In this document: positions 45,129 to 56,029 of the stretch, piece by piece
How the letters are laid out: every line of letters begins with the position of its first letter
How positions within the stretch are numbered: the stretch's first letter is position 1
Source: Platanthera guangdongensis
Lineage: Eukaryota > Streptophyta > Magnoliopsida > Asparagales > Orchidaceae
DNA length: 64,000 nucleotides
NCBI GenBank assembly: GCA_039583875.1
Contig: CM077163.1
Location: 236,398,646 to 236,462,645, forward strand
Direction: 5' to 3'
Notes under the pieces: model-generated
What the model saw: the letters and a program-made list of their open reading frames with translations, nothing else
Databases searched by the model: none
Told to the model about the DNA's origin: nothing
Position numbers and translations under genes: made by a program

Positions 45129-45600
45129 GTCGTGAGAGACACCATTTGTCTTGGTGGTGACATTTATCGTGGGGGCGACATTTGTCGTGAGGGCTACAAA
45201 TATTGTAAGAGTGACATTTGTCGCGGGGGAGACATTTGTCGAGAGGGTGACATTTGTCATTGGGGCGATATTTGGCGTGGGGGCGACATTTATCATCGTG
45301 ACAACATTTGTCGTGGGAGGCGACATTTGTTGTGGTGACGACATTTATCGTGTGGGCGACATATGTCGGGGGGGGAAACATTTATCGTGATGACGACAAA
45401 TGTCGTAAGGACGACATTTGTCGTGGCGTCAGCATTTGTCGTGGGGGCGACACTTGTCGTGGGGGCGACACTTGTCGTGGGGGTGACACTTGTCGTGGGC
45501 GTGACACTTGTCGTGCGTGCGACACTTGTCATGGGTGCGACACTTGTCATGGGGGCAACACATGTCGTGGGAGCGACATTTGTCGTAAGCGACGACATTT

Positions 45601-46550
45601 GTAAAATATATATGCACTCTTAAACTATGCACTCTAATATTCAAATTATGTACATTCATTTTTAAACATGAAAATTCATCTTTATACTATAAGAAAGTAG
45701 CTATGTTACACCATGTGTAATATTTTAATATAAAAATAATCTCATAAAACTGTTTTGGTGAGTTAATTTTGGGTATTTTGGTCTTTTGGCCGGAATACCC
45801 CATAATTAATATAGAACGACACTGTTCACCCGCCTCATTTTACTGATACCGCTCCCTCGCTCCCGCACCGTTGCACGCAGGAACTTCTTCTCACCCGGTT
45901 CCTCGCCTCCGAAATCCACACTGCCCGTCGCCGTACCTCTCCGACGACCCACCACTCTCCGGGATCGAAGCCTTCACCCACGTCTCTGCTTCTTTCGGCG
46001 TGAACACTGCTACCGGCTCCCGCAAAAGACGTTCCCGCACCTCATTGCTGCTCCTCTGCCGTCACTCTCCGACGGCTCACCACTCTCCGGGATCGAAGGC
46101 TACACCCACGTCTCTGCTTCTTCCGGCATGAACACTGCTGCCACCTCCCGCAAATGACTTTCCCGCACCTCACTGCTGCTCCCCCTCCGCCCGGGCTTTC
46201 GCCCCTCACAGCAGCACCTCACTGCTGCTGCTCCCTCACCTCAATGATGCTGCTCCCGTACCTCACTGCTGCTTTCTCCAGTTTCTGTCAAAGGGGAATT
46301 TATAAGATTTTGTATGGGTCGATTTCTGGGTAGATCTCTGGAATTAAATTGAATGTTTGAAATGAAAAGGATTTTCTCTCCCAATTTTCTCCTCCCCACT
46401 TCTTCCAATACTCACGACATTTCCCTATCTGTTCAATCTTTTTCTATGTTCTGTGTTTTATATTCATAGTTGTTGAATCACTCACTTCATTTCCCCATCA
46501 ACTCTAATGCATGTTAAAAATTTGACAAAATGCTTAGTAGTACAAATTTG
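45601..46550. other. Spacer with a 128-bp tandem duplication
   Basis: At 45931-46058 and 46059-46186 a unit containing CACTCTCCGGGATCGAAG and CCCACGTCTCTGCTTCTT is repeated with about 90 percent identity by eye. CACTGCTGCT repeats follow (46160-46275). A CT-rich leader-like character is present but no supported gene. Confidence 0.6.
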
Positions 46551-46694
46551 TGTGAAGGTCGCTCAAAACATCCAGAGGAGAGTCAAAGTGGAACTCACTC
46601 CCCGTTGCCCCCAGCTAGGATTATATAGAGTTAAACCTAGAGTTTATTCGCGCAAAGCCCCCGAGCCCGTTATTCGTCCGAATATACACTTACA
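46551..46694 (-). repeat. 3' LTR of copia D
   Basis: Plus strand TGTGAAGGTC...ACACTTACA. Read on the minus strand it starts TGTAAGTGTATATTCGG and has a TATA-like CTATATAATCC. Followed internally by the polypurine tract. Confidence 0.94.
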
Positions 46695-46706
46695 ATCTCC
46701 TCCTAT
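46695..46706 (-). promoter_or_regulatory. Polypurine tract of copia D
   Basis: Plus strand ATCTCCTCCTAT, i.e. ATAGGAGGAGAT on the element strand, touching the 3' LTR. Same sequence as in elements B and C. Confidence 0.85.
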
Positions 46707-46921
46707 ATTCGTGACAAATAACAGTGACGTTTCGGAGTGCTGGAGTGTAGACAAAATAATAATCCAAACTAAGCAAAACAATCATGACAGATCATACTAA
46801 TAAATCAAAATAAAGGTTTTGCCTAAACGACAAACCATCACACAGATGCTATCCCAAAATATAGTCTGAATAATTATTACAAAACAAAATGAGACATGAA
46901 TTAAACGTTTGATGATTCTAC

Positions 46922-47002
46922 TCATCTAGTAGGATCATCATCATCAATGTCCAGGTCTACAGCTCCTCCATAATCTCCATCGTAGCCTGCAAAGAATTTC
47001 AT
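46922..47002 (-). CDS. Conserved post-pol micro-ORF of copia D (26 residues)
   Basis: ATG (47000-47002) to TGA (46922-46924) encodes MKFFAGYDGDYGGAVDLDID followed by DDDPTR. It aligns with the micro-ORF of element C with gaps of whole codons, and with the frameshifted version in B. Upstream all three share GAATTCAT before the ATG. The peptide is very acidic and has no recognisable domain. CTTTGCAG before GCTACG could also serve as a splice acceptor, so a 3'-exon reading is possible. Confidence 0.45.
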   Translation of the reverse strand: MKFFAGYDGDYGGAVDLDIDDDDPTR

Positions 47003-47531
47003 GAGTCAGACTCTATGAATTCATAAACATATGCGGTAACATTTAAAGTAAACTAGCTCTTACTAAATGAGCTTAGCACTTCTAGCAACGGTGAAGTAAC
47101 TCTGTCAGCATCTCATCCAGTCTAATTAGGACTAGTCATGTTACCTTACTCATTACTGATCACTATGTGCCTCACCAACACATGTGGACACACATCACGT
47201 GCAACATTATCAAATGTGGAATAATGTGCTGTGACCAATAATGTTTAGATTAACATTTACAACGACTTTCAATTTACAGTTGAATAACTCTTGAATCAAC
47301 TTACAATGGGAGGACGTTAGGTTATCAAGTGTGGAATAACCAGCATCCAACCATCTTGGGTTTTCATCAAGAAATTATTTGGGGTTTTCAGTCTGTTACT
47401 ATTTTGATGCTTAAATGTTGACAGTTATAGGCACGTACGTATCAAAACATAAACGTTGGAGGAAAGTTTCATATTCCTATGAACTTTAATCATATTTCCC
47501 CCGATGCTTTGATTGTGAGAGCTCTATTTAA

Positions 47532-50007
47532 TCATTTAGTAAGGGCGTCTGCAACATTATCTTTTGACCTCACATCAACGAGGTTCACAATCTCTTGACT
47601 CGTAAGGGAGGTCAACCAGGCTTGTTTCATCCGTAGTTGTCTTCTTTTGCTATTGAACAACGTGTTCGTAGCAATCGTTTTAGTAGCCTGATTGTCGCAG
47701 TAAACTGCAATAGAACTCAGTTTCAGGCTCGACAGTGGAATGTCCATCACCAAATCTCTTATCCACTCTGCCTCTCCACCAGCTGAAGCTAGAGCATAGA
47801 GTTCGGATTCCATAGATGAGAGTACAATGCACGATTGTCTCTTGGACTTCCAAGCTACATCTGCTCCTCCTAGTGTGAAGAGGAATCCACTAGTGGACTT
47901 GCTGTCGTTTACTTCTGAGCACCATGATGCATCAGAATATCCTTCCAAAACTGGAGGATGACCACTATAACATAAAACATATTGTCGGGTGTGCTTTAGG
48001 TATTACATCAGCCTATCGAGGGCATCCCAATGGTTTTGGCCAGGATTGCTAGTGAACCTACTTAACATGCCGACCGTAAAGGCTATGTCAGGTCTCGTAC
48101 AGACCATAGCGTACATGAGGCTACCAAGCAGTTTAGAATAATCTAACTATCGAACCGCAACTCCATAATTGGGCTTTAAGCGGTTATAATAATCGTATGG
48201 TGTCTCAGCCGCTTTACGTTCACTGTATCCCCACGTGTCCAACATGGACTGGATGTAGTGGCTTTGACTTATGGAAATGTCATGTTTCCCAAAGCTCACT
48301 TGCATGCCTAGTATAGTGTCAAATACACCGAGATCTGTCACGCTAAATTCTTTAATTAGACCTAACTTTACATCATCCACTTCAGATTGATCAGATCCAA
48401 GAATAAGCATATCATCCACGTACAAGCATATTATGGTGACTTTGTCTGATCTATGACGTATGTAAAGACATTTGTCCGAGAGACTCGACAGGAATCTCAT
48501 GTTCTTTACAGTATAGTCAAACTTCTCATGCCATAATTTCGGTGCTTGTTTCAATCTGTATAGCGACTTTAAAAGCTTACAGACCTTGTTTTCGTGACCG
48601 TCTACAATGAAACCTTCAGGTTGACTCATGTAGATCTCTTCGATCAGATCTCCGTTCAAGAATACAGTCTTAACATCCATTTGATGAACAATAAAGTTCT
48701 CAATGACTGAAATAGCAAGAAGAACCCTAATGGTTGCTAAGTGACACACGAGTGAGTATACATCAAAATAGTCTACTCCGCTTACTTGTGTGAAACCTTT
48801 AGCCACCAGACGTATTTTATACTTAGCTACGCTACCATCGAGATTTAACTTCCTTTTCAGAACCCACTTGCACCCTACAGTTTTAACCCCTTTTGGCTTA
48901 TCAACTAACGTCCAGGTGCCGTTCTGAAGGAGAAAGTTCATCTCATCCTCAATAGCTTCTTTCCAGAGTAGGGAATCCCTTGATCTCATCGCTTCCTTAA
49001 AGGTAGATGGATCATCCTCAACGTGGTAAGTGACAAAATCACTATCGAAGGTTCTGGGGGTTCTCTCCCTCACTGAAGTTCTCCTAGACTCTAGGCCAGA
49101 GTTATCTACCAGAACGGAATAGGAGGTGCTCGGTACTGATTCAGGATCTTCCTCAGTAATAGTTGCTTGCATACCTGAGATCATTAGGTTCTTATCTTTG
49201 AGTAATTTATCCTCGAAGAACACTTCATCCCTAGATTCTATTATGATATTATTAGAAATATCAAGGAACCTATCTGCATCACTATCTTCAGCACAACCTA
49301 AGTAGACACATGTATTGGTCCTATGTCCAACCTTAGACTGTCTAGGGTCAGGAACCCTGACATAGGCTATACAGCTCCAGGTATTAAGTCTAGTTAAAGA
49401 CAGGGGTCGCTTAAACCAAAGCTCGTAGGGTATAACCTCTAATTTAGCATGAGAAACTTTATTCAGAATGTGATTCGCAGTCAAGACTGCTTCTCCCCAA
49501 TAAGCGGAAGGCATGCTTGCAGTGAGCAGCATAGAGTTCAACATCTCTGTTAACGTTCTATTCTTGCGCTCAACTATGCCGTTAGATTGGGGGGGAGTAA
49601 GGAGAAGTGGTTTCTGCTATGATGCCCTGTGAAGCAAGGAAGCATCTGAACTCGCTAGACATATATTCTCCTCCTCTATCACTCCTAAATCTCTTTATTT
49701 TCATGCTTAATTAGTTTTCTACCATGTTTTTGAAAATACAAAATTTTTCAAATGCTTCGTCTTTAGTTTTAAGCAACAAAATATATCAAAACCTTGTGCA
49801 GTCATCTATGAACGTAATCATATACTTCCTTCCACCTCTAGTGACAAAACTCTTAAAGTCACAAATATCGGAATGTATAAGCTCAAGAGGTGTTGTGCTC
49901 CTAGTAACCGTGCCAAAAGGTTTCCTAGTGAACTTAGTCTGAGCACACACTTCACATTTTCCAAGAGGAGACTTAGTGTCTAATGTGATCTTGTGAGTTC
50001 TAGCTAC
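47532..50007 (-). pseudogene. Integrase, reverse transcriptase and RNase H of copia D
   Basis: Integrase (50007-49550): CEVCAQTKFTRKPFG (zinc site end), HSDICDFKSFVTRGGRKYMI (first Asp), RSDRGGEYMSSEFR (second Asp), then SPYSPP with a frameshift in seven G residues near 49594. A 465-codon open frame (49544-48147) holds the integrase C-terminus (YLGCAEDSDADRFLD), RT fingers (WVLKRKLNLDGSVAKYKIRL), MDVKTVFLNGDL, LYRLKQAPKLWHEKF, and an intact YVDDMLILGSD at about 48400-48422. RNase H (47948-47532) has SDASWCSEVNDSKSTSGFLF, MESELYALASA, YCDNQATKTIA and DNVADALTK. About five lesions in all. RT and RNase H motifs look intact, but the polyprotein cannot be read through. Confidence 0.9.
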
Positions 50008-51354
50008 TTAGAACATTTTCCTGTAGTTTACGTGTCCTAGTCTCTCATGTAGAGTCCTAGGGCTAACTAAATTCAATTGAACTTGTTGCACTACTTCATT
50101 TGCTAGACTCAGACGGTACATCCTATTTTGGACGTAAGCGCATCCAAAGTAGTGAGAGTTAACTGACATAGTCACTCTACCGCTACAGAAGTTAACTGAC
50201 ATACCAGCATCACACAATAAACTAATAGACACTAAGTTAACAGATAAAGAAGGAATAAATTTTACGTTCTTTAAAATTAAAGACTTACCTGAGGAGAGCA
50301 TCAGAGTTGCGTTCCCCACCTTCAATACGTCAGCTGTTCCTCCATCTGCTACAGTCACTGATTCCTTTGCATTCTTCAGCTCTGTCAAAAGATTAGCATT
50401 GTTGCAAACGTGGCACGTTGCCCCAGAATCTAGGAACCACTCCGTGCTGGCCTGCTCGTGTCCGACCATGTCAACGAAGTCGGATAGCTCAGCTTGACTA
50501 ACCAGATGGGCCTGGTTGCCCTCTTGTGGTGCCTTAGTTCTTTCCTTCCTTGGTAACTTGCAGTCAAATGCGCAGTGTCCCCACTTGTTGCAGTTAAAAC
50601 ATTTACCCTTAAATTTCTTAGAGGGTCTACTCGGTCCTGTAACATGGGGGCTACTACAAGACGTTTTGGTCTTGTGAGGGGGAGGAGCACGCTTAGAGCT
50701 TAAAATCATGTTGGCATCAGCCTTCTGCTTGCCAACAACTTCCAAGGCGTACTTCATCATGTTCTAGTCCTCAATGCGTATAAAATGCTTGAGGTCATTC
50801 AGACTAACCTGCATCTTCTTGCGGTACATTTTCGTTTTGAAATTGTACCACGAGGAGGGCAACTTATACACAATCGTGCCCGCAACAAAGCTATCAGGCA
50901 GACTAATAGACTCACAATGCAAGGAATCAACTAAATTTTCAAACTCTGATACTTGAGGGAGAATGACTTTCTCCTCGTCGAAGCTGAAGGAGTGGAATTT
51001 ATCCACCAGATGAGCCTTGGAGAGGTCCTCCTCCTGCTTGAAGTGCTCCTCTAGTGCTTCCCAGATCTCCTTAGTAGACTGCATCTTGATGTAGTTCTTG
51101 GTCAGGCTGGAGGAGAGGCAGTTCAGCAGGTAATCCCTGCAGAAGTCCTCATCTTCGACCCAATGTGCCTCGTCTTCAGTCCCAGCAACGTCAGCACGAG
51201 TAGTCTTGATGGTGTAGAAGACGTTCAGGTATTTCATCCCGAACTGGGTGTTCAACTTCCAGTCGTTGAACTCTGTGCCCGTGAATTTCTCAAGCTTGTT
51301 CATGGGCACTGGAGAGGAGAAGCTGAAGTTCCTCATCCATTCACTTGCTTGCAA
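50008..51354 (-). pseudogene. gag and protease of copia D
   Basis: Gag starts at ATG 51354 (MQASEWMRNFSFSSPVPMNK) and shows the UBN2-type pattern EDFCRDYLLNCLSSSLTKNY, TKEIWEALEEHFKQEEDLSK and LPSSWYNFKTKMYRKKMQVS. A TAG at 50761-50763 replaces what was probably a Gln codon (CAG to TAG). The frame resumes at once with the zinc knuckle CFNCNKWGHCAFDC (about 50600), the protease site WFLDSGATCHV (about 50440) and GAG-pre-integrase LHERLGHVNYRKMF before TAA near 50005. Gag builds the particle, the knuckle binds RNA and the protease cleaves the polyprotein. One stop separates capsid from the rest. If read through, most of it would be intact. Confidence 0.9.
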
Positions 51355-52122
51355 ACCCTAACACAGAATCTGCCGGAAGAGAACACGGCTACCACTGAAG
51401 AGCAAACTGGATCGGCTTCACTGGATCGGCTCCACGGGCTCAGCAACCTTGGATCGACTTCACCTTTCCAGATCTGGATCGGCAACCTTGCCGGAAGAGT
51501 CAAGGAAGCAGGGCTGACCAAGGTCGGGTACCAGGCGACGGAAGGAGGCTGACCAAGATCGGGTACCAGGCGACGAAAGGAGGCTGACCAAGATCGGGGA
51601 CTGGGAAGAGGTGATCGATGATCGGGAAGACTCGATCGACGACTGGGAAGAGGAGATCGTCGACCGGGAAAAAGTCGATCGTCGAACTCCTTGGCGATCG
51701 TCGAACGTGCGATCGACGACTGGGCGATCGATGACTGAAAAACGATCGTCGACTGCAAGCCCTTGTTCCGCGACGGGGAAGACGCGACGACGAGCCCTTT
51801 GCAGGCAGTGGATCTGGCACCGGGACCAGGCGGAATGCGAAAACCAGCGGCAGCCTCTTTTGAGAGCAGCGAAACAGAGAGAGCAGGTGGCTTCCTCCTA
51901 ATCCGAGACCAGGCGGCTGCGGTGGCGTCGAGGAAGACGCGAATCGTCGAACGATCGCGACGAGGAAGACGGACGGCTAGGGCTCCGGGGAAGACGCGAA
52001 CGGCGACGGCATCCTCGTGCCCTAAAGTCGCGAACGAGCGAGCGCTACGCGACGGCGATGATCGGGAACGATGACGAACCCTAAAATCGGGAACGAGCGC
52101 CATACGGGGGCTGTTTCGAGAA
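51355..52122 (-). other. 5' leader of copia D
   Basis: GC-rich, built largely of short CGATCGTCGA/GATCGACGAC repeats (51600-51750), producing overlapping spurious frames. After the 5' LTR the minus strand reads TTCTCGAAACAGCC rather than a tRNA-Met primer site. Confidence 0.65.
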
Positions 52123-52266
52123 TGTGAAGGTCACTCGAAACATCCGGAGGAGAGTCAAAGTGGAACTCACTCCCCGTTGTCCCCAGCTAGGATTATATAG
52201 AGTTAAACCTAGGGTTTATTCGCGCAAAGCACTCAAGCCCGTTATTCGTCCGAATATACACTTACA
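52123..52266 (-). repeat. 5' LTR of copia D
   Basis: Plus strand TGTGAAGGTCACTCG...ACACTTACA, 144 bp, followed by ATTTG. Confidence 0.94.
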
Positions 52267-52457
52267 ATTTGTTCCCCTGTTAGATAAAAGTTTATGTTTA
52301 GTGTTTTATTTTCTTAGCTGTTAAATCCTCTTCTATGTGGTTTTGCAAAGAGGTGGACATGGTGTGGTGCGTACCAGTGTTGTAACCATTTGTCTACCTT
52401 GCTGATGTGTGCTACGCTCAGAGTTTCACCTATAATTTTATGGTATCTTGGTTTTCT

Positions 52458-52620
52458 ACGACATATGTCGCACCCACGACATATGTCGCACCCCCGACAT
52501 ATGTCGCACCCACGACATATGTCGCCCTCACGACGAATGTCGCCCCCACGATGAATGTCACACCCACGATGAATGTCACACCCTCGACAAATATCGCATC
52601 CACGACGAATGTTGCTCGCA
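52458..52620 (-). repeat. Second minisatellite of the GACATATGTC family
   Basis: About nine 18-bp units of CGACATATGTCGCACCCA type. Read on the minus strand this is GGGTGCGACATATGTCG, the same repeat as at 43632-45600. Each unit carries the palindrome GACATATGTC. Confidence 0.9.
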
Positions 52621-53047
52621 CAGGGTCCCTCGTGCACGACTGCTTTTACAACTAAAAAAACACAAAAAAAGTCGCACAATATTTACTGATAATATTACAA
52701 ATTTCTGCCAATTTTTACTAATTCTCTTAAGCACTGAAGCTAGGTTGTATGACAACATATGTTGTCACCTAACTGATCCAATACTCACATTTGTATTTTC
52801 ATTCTAAAGATTCTTTCTTCCAAGCTCTAAAGATATTTGAATACTCGACATTTGATAGATTATCAACAAATCTAAATCATGAAAAAAAACATTTGATTGA
52901 TCATCAACAGACTGAATAAACTAAACAAAATACGTACACAAACGGCTCTGGTAATGATGGAAGCTTCTTGTAATATCAACAATCTAGAGATTATGAGGCT
53001 TAGGCATGTTGTCATCATCAATGGAACCCATGGTGCTCCATCATAAC
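52621..53047. other. AT-rich spacer, nothing recognised
   Basis: Only short unassigned sequence between the minisatellite and the solo LTR. The last five bases, ATAAC, are the LTR target duplication. Confidence 0.45.
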
Positions 53048-54152
53048 TGTTGCGGGCTAACTCGATGTCCCAGTTGGACCAGATTCAACTAGGCCACCTT
53101 AGCTTGCAGGACGGTCGAGCGCGCACACAATCAGAGAAAAGGGGAGATTGACTCATGATATGATGACGTGGAAAAACCCCTAAATTGGGTAAAAAACAAC
53201 ATGATCGGGTCTGTGTCGGTCAAAATCCACTAGCTGCTTGCGGTTACAGGACGTTTGGTGAATCGGGGAGACATGCCGCTCCCGTTACAACTTGAGGTGA
53301 GAGAAGAGTACTGCAGCTCCCCGCGTGCAACAGGCTGCTCCGCGGGAGTGCTTTGAGTACTAGAATTCGAGTGGCGGCACTGGGGCTCTGTAGCTCGGGT
53401 TGCGGGTCTGCCGCGCGTCTACTTCCAAGGATCATCTTCTTCCTCTTCTGCCCGCGCAGGGACCTGAGCGTTCTCCGGCTGGTGGTGCTCTGGTGGTTCG
53501 TGGTGGCTCGTGGTGGTTCGAGGTGGCTGGAGGATGACTTGAGGGAGGAGTCCGACAGAGCTCTGACCTGAGGAAGAAGATGATCATGAGCCAAAAGGTG
53601 ATGAATGAGGAGGCCCTGAGACTCCTTTTATAACCTCTAGGAGAAGATCATGGCGGGCCCCACCACCAATATAGTGGGTTAATGGGTGGTTGCCCTCCAG
53701 ATCAGACGGCGGGGAAAGCCAACCACGATCGGACGGTGGGCAGGCCGTCCACGGTGATGGGGTGGCCATGCGCCGGCGGTGGAGGCGGCCGGCCGGCGGC
53801 CTAGTCGGCGACATGGCCGGCGGCAAGGCCGCCGGCGGCAAGGCCGACCTGGCCGCGAGCCCGGCCAGCGGCCAGGCCGGCGGCGGCCTGGCGGCTTGGC
53901 CACGGCCTGCAGCGGCAAGGCCGGCCCGGAGGCCTGGCTGCGGCCTGCGGCGGCAGGCGGCGGCCGGCCAGGACGGTGGTGGCGGCGGCGGTTTCCCCCG
54001 AAAGGGGGCGGTTTTGGTGGAGAGAGAGAGTGAGCCCCACCCCCCATGTTCTCCTCATCATGGGAGGTGAGGTTGATTAATCAAATCCATGATCTCCCAT
54101 TTTAGGGGGAGATCATGAGGGAGCCTTCCTTAAATGATGATGTAACCCATCA
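53048..54152 (-). repeat. Solo LTR of the ACGTGGA gypsy family (minus)
   Basis: A 1105-bp LTR with TG...CA ends and perfect duplication ATAAC (53043-53047, 54153-54157). No internal region, so it arose by LTR-LTR recombination. On the minus strand it starts TGATGGGTTACATC, carries the hairpin CATGATCTCCC...GGGAGATCATG (54088-54117), a hypervariable GGCCGGCGGC-rich U3 (53720-54010), a TATA box (complement of TTTTATAACC near 53625), and the U5 block ACGTGGAAAAACCCC (53167 area). Confidence 0.88.
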
Positions 54153-54312
54153 ATAACCATATCAGTAATTGCGCGCAATTTACCCGGCACGTTGAACTGC
54201 ATGAATAAAATAATTAATCAGAAATAATGAGTTAGCTTGTCATGAAAAATATTTCGGAAAAAAATATGAAAGACACTAAAAGTGAAAATGTAAAATCTAT
54301 TATGTTACCTGT

Positions 54313-54496
54313 GAGCAAAATCTTATTTCGACATCGACAAGAAGTATGGCATGACACTAAAAGAAATTTTTGATCGGTTTATTTTAGAAGAAATTTTCAC
54401 TTTTAATTAGGCTTGAACTAAGATTTTGCTCAGTTGTAGTTGATGTCATGCCATACTTCTTGTCGATGTCGAAATAAACCGATCAAAAATTTCTTT
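54313..54496. repeat. Three colinear, individually inverted sequence blocks
   Basis: Left blocks: GAGCAAAATCTTA (54313), then a 32-bp block containing GACATCGACAAGAAGTATGG (54325-54356), then AAAGAAATTTTTGATCGG (54359). Right blocks, each the reverse complement of the corresponding left block and in the same left-to-right order: TAAGATTTTGCTC (54419), CCATACTTCTTGTCGATGTC (within 54444-54475) and CCGATCAAAAATTTCTTT (54479). A simple inverted duplication would reverse the block order. Confidence 0.88.
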
Positions 54497-55015
54497 GAAG
54501 ACCACATTTTTGGTATAGACACCCTCATGATCGTCAATGTCATAGTTCTTGACTAAAAATTTTGTGGATTGTGCTGAAACCACTCGTGATAAAGCAACGT
54601 ACAATTGGTCATGACTGAAGAAGTGATTTTGAAGGTAGATTCCCCGTCAGTTCAAATGATATCTTGTAATCTTCTACACTTTTAGGTATGCGTGAAATAA
54701 AAACTCTAAGTCCTTTAAAATACCATACCAATATAGTTGACTCAATGATATTTCTTCAAAATCTACGACATATTAATCTTGTCTCATTGCATAATCAAAT
54801 TTTGGATCTATATTTCGGAGAAGCATAATTGGACAACCACGCTTCAATGTTAGTTTGTGTGTAGTTGATTACTAGGATTAATAAAGTTTAAAAATTTCGG
54901 AGATATAAGTTATGGTTATTATCTGAGACAGTCAAAATAGTAGTAAGTTGTGCTATCTTCTGGGAACATGTCCATGCATCTTTCATTCAACTTGTTAATG
55001 TCTTCATTTAATGAA
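54420..55015 (-). pseudogene. Helitron PIF1-like helicase, C-terminal remnant
   Basis: On the minus strand, starting near 55015: SLNEDINKLNERCMDMFPED and STTYYYFD, then broken frames resembling YLPEFLNSI...KRGCPIMLLRNID. At 54650-54445 follows IYLQNHFFSHDQLYVALSRV, the conserved end of Helitron/PIF1 helicases, and TKNVVFKEIFDRF before TGA. Helicase and Rep drive rolling-circle transposition of Helitrons. Stops and frameshifts are numerous. The Rep domain and most helicase motifs are absent. A gypsy LTR enters at 55021. Confidence 0.75.
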
Positions 55016-55020
55016 GTTAT

Positions 55021-55945
55021 TGATGGGAATGAAGCCCCATTTATAGGATTGAGTGTGCACTTAACAAGCTTCTCCATGATCTCTCCTATTGTGAAGATCA
55101 TGGGTTTGACCGGTCAACCCACTTCCCATGATCTTCACCAAAATAGGAGAAATCATGGGGGCCTCCCACTCAACAACTACCGCTGCCGCCCGCCGCCGCC
55201 TCCTACCTTCGCCGGCCGCCGGCCGCCACCCGTCGCCGCCCACCACCGCCACCGCCTACCGTCGCCGCCCACCGCCGCCTACCGCTGCCCGCCGCCAATC
55301 GCCGCCGCCGCTTGCAGGTTGGCCACCGTTCGATCACTACTGAGCATCTGTCGCCGTCTGATCTACAGGTAACCACCCACTAACAATCAAGTTAGTGGGG
55401 GTCCCACCATAACCACCTCCTGGTGACTATAAAAGGAGCCCCGTGCCTCCTCATTTCTGATATTGGGGCTCCATAGTCTTCTTCTTCTTCCTCGGGGCAG
55501 AGCTCTGCCGCACTCCTCCCTCGGGTCATCTTCAAGCCACCTACGAGCCGGAGGAACGTCCAAGTCCCCAAGTGCGTAGAGAAAGGAAGAAGACGGCCAT
55601 CACCAGCGCTAAAGCGCACCAACCACCAAGTTAGCATCTAACACTCCCTCGGCGCAGCTTGTTGCTCATTGCAAGTCAGAAATTCTCTCTCACCTCCAAG
55701 TTGTAACGAGAAACGACCTGTCGCTCTCGATTCTCCAAACATGTTGCAACCGCAATCTGATAGTGGACTTTGACCGACACAGCTCCTATCGCGTGGTTTT
55801 TTACCCAATTGAGGTGTTTTTCCACGTTAAAACCTCTTGTGTCAACTCTCAATCTTCATTGACTGTGTGCGCACTCGACCGTCCCGAGATCTAAGGCGGT
55901 CTAGTTTATTCTGGCCCAACCGGGACGCCAAGTTAGTCCGCAACA
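55021..55945 (+). repeat. 5' LTR of the Tat/Retand-like element
   Basis: It starts TGATGGGAATG after GTTAT and ends GTCCGCAACA. Near the start lies a strong palindrome (55074-55158) with arms CATGATCTCTCCTATT and AATAGGAGAAATCATG plus an inner GAAGATCATGGG/CCCATGATCTTC pair. A CCG-rich U3 (55180-55330), TATAAAAGG at 55428, and the U5 block TTTTTCCACGTTAAAAC (about 55808-55826) follow. Same family as the solo LTR at 53048, opposite orientation. Confidence 0.85.
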
Positions 55946-55963
55946 GTTTGACGCCGTCTGTAA
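55946..55963 (+). promoter_or_regulatory. Primer-binding site of the Tat/Retand-like element
   Basis: GTTTGACGCCGTCTGT directly follows the LTR end and matches, with a G-to-A change, the TTGGCGCCGTCTGT sequence commonly found after plant Tat/Athila LTRs. This is where a tRNA would prime reverse transcription. Confidence 0.75.
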
Positions 55964-56029
55964 GAAGCGAGTCTCCAACATCCTCAAAAGACAGTACCCT
56001 CAACACAGCGGTACTCATAACTAAAGACC

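Larger units (their letters stand above)
43632..45600 (+). repeat. 18-bp minisatellite GACATTTGTCGTGGGGGC, split by a hAT insertion
   Basis: About 4 units lie at 43632-43708 and about 25 units at 45129-45600. Each unit contains the palindromic core GACANNTGTC. Because 18 is a multiple of three the array stays open in several frames (His-Asp-Lys-Cys-Arg-Pro type repeats), which I regard as artefact. The two parts join exactly at the hAT duplication GTCGTGAG. A related array in reverse orientation is at 52458-52620. Confidence 0.92.
46551..52266 (-). mobile_element. Ty1/copia element D, nearly complete
   Basis: 144-bp LTRs lie at 46551-46694 (3') and 52123-52266 (5'), with a perfect duplication ATTTG at 46546-46550 and 52267-52271. 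I count about 8 differences between the LTRs (about 6 percent), so it is younger than B. Minus-strand order: leader, gag, zinc knuckle, protease, integrase, RT, RNase H, micro-ORF, polypurine tract and LTR. Only a few lesions interrupt the polyprotein: stops at 50761 and 50005, a slip in a G run near 49594, and breaks near 48145. It is the best preserved element in the window. Confidence 0.96.

Noticed and set aside
45106..45659. Overlapping frames on both strands rich in His-Asp-Lys-Cys-Arg-Pro or Thr-Asn-Val
   Set aside because: Produced by the 18-bp minisatellite, whose unit is a multiple of three. All frames stay open by construction.
53679..54070. Gly/Ala/Arg-rich proteins in the GC-rich segment
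   Set aside because: Open on both strands because of GGCCGGCGGC repeats inside a solo LTR, with no start context or similarity.
53043..55020. Target-site preference of the gypsy LTR family (ATAAC and GTTAT are reverse complements)
   Set aside because: Only two insertions match. Other family members have AAAAC, ATAGT or AATAT on the left, so coincidence is likely.
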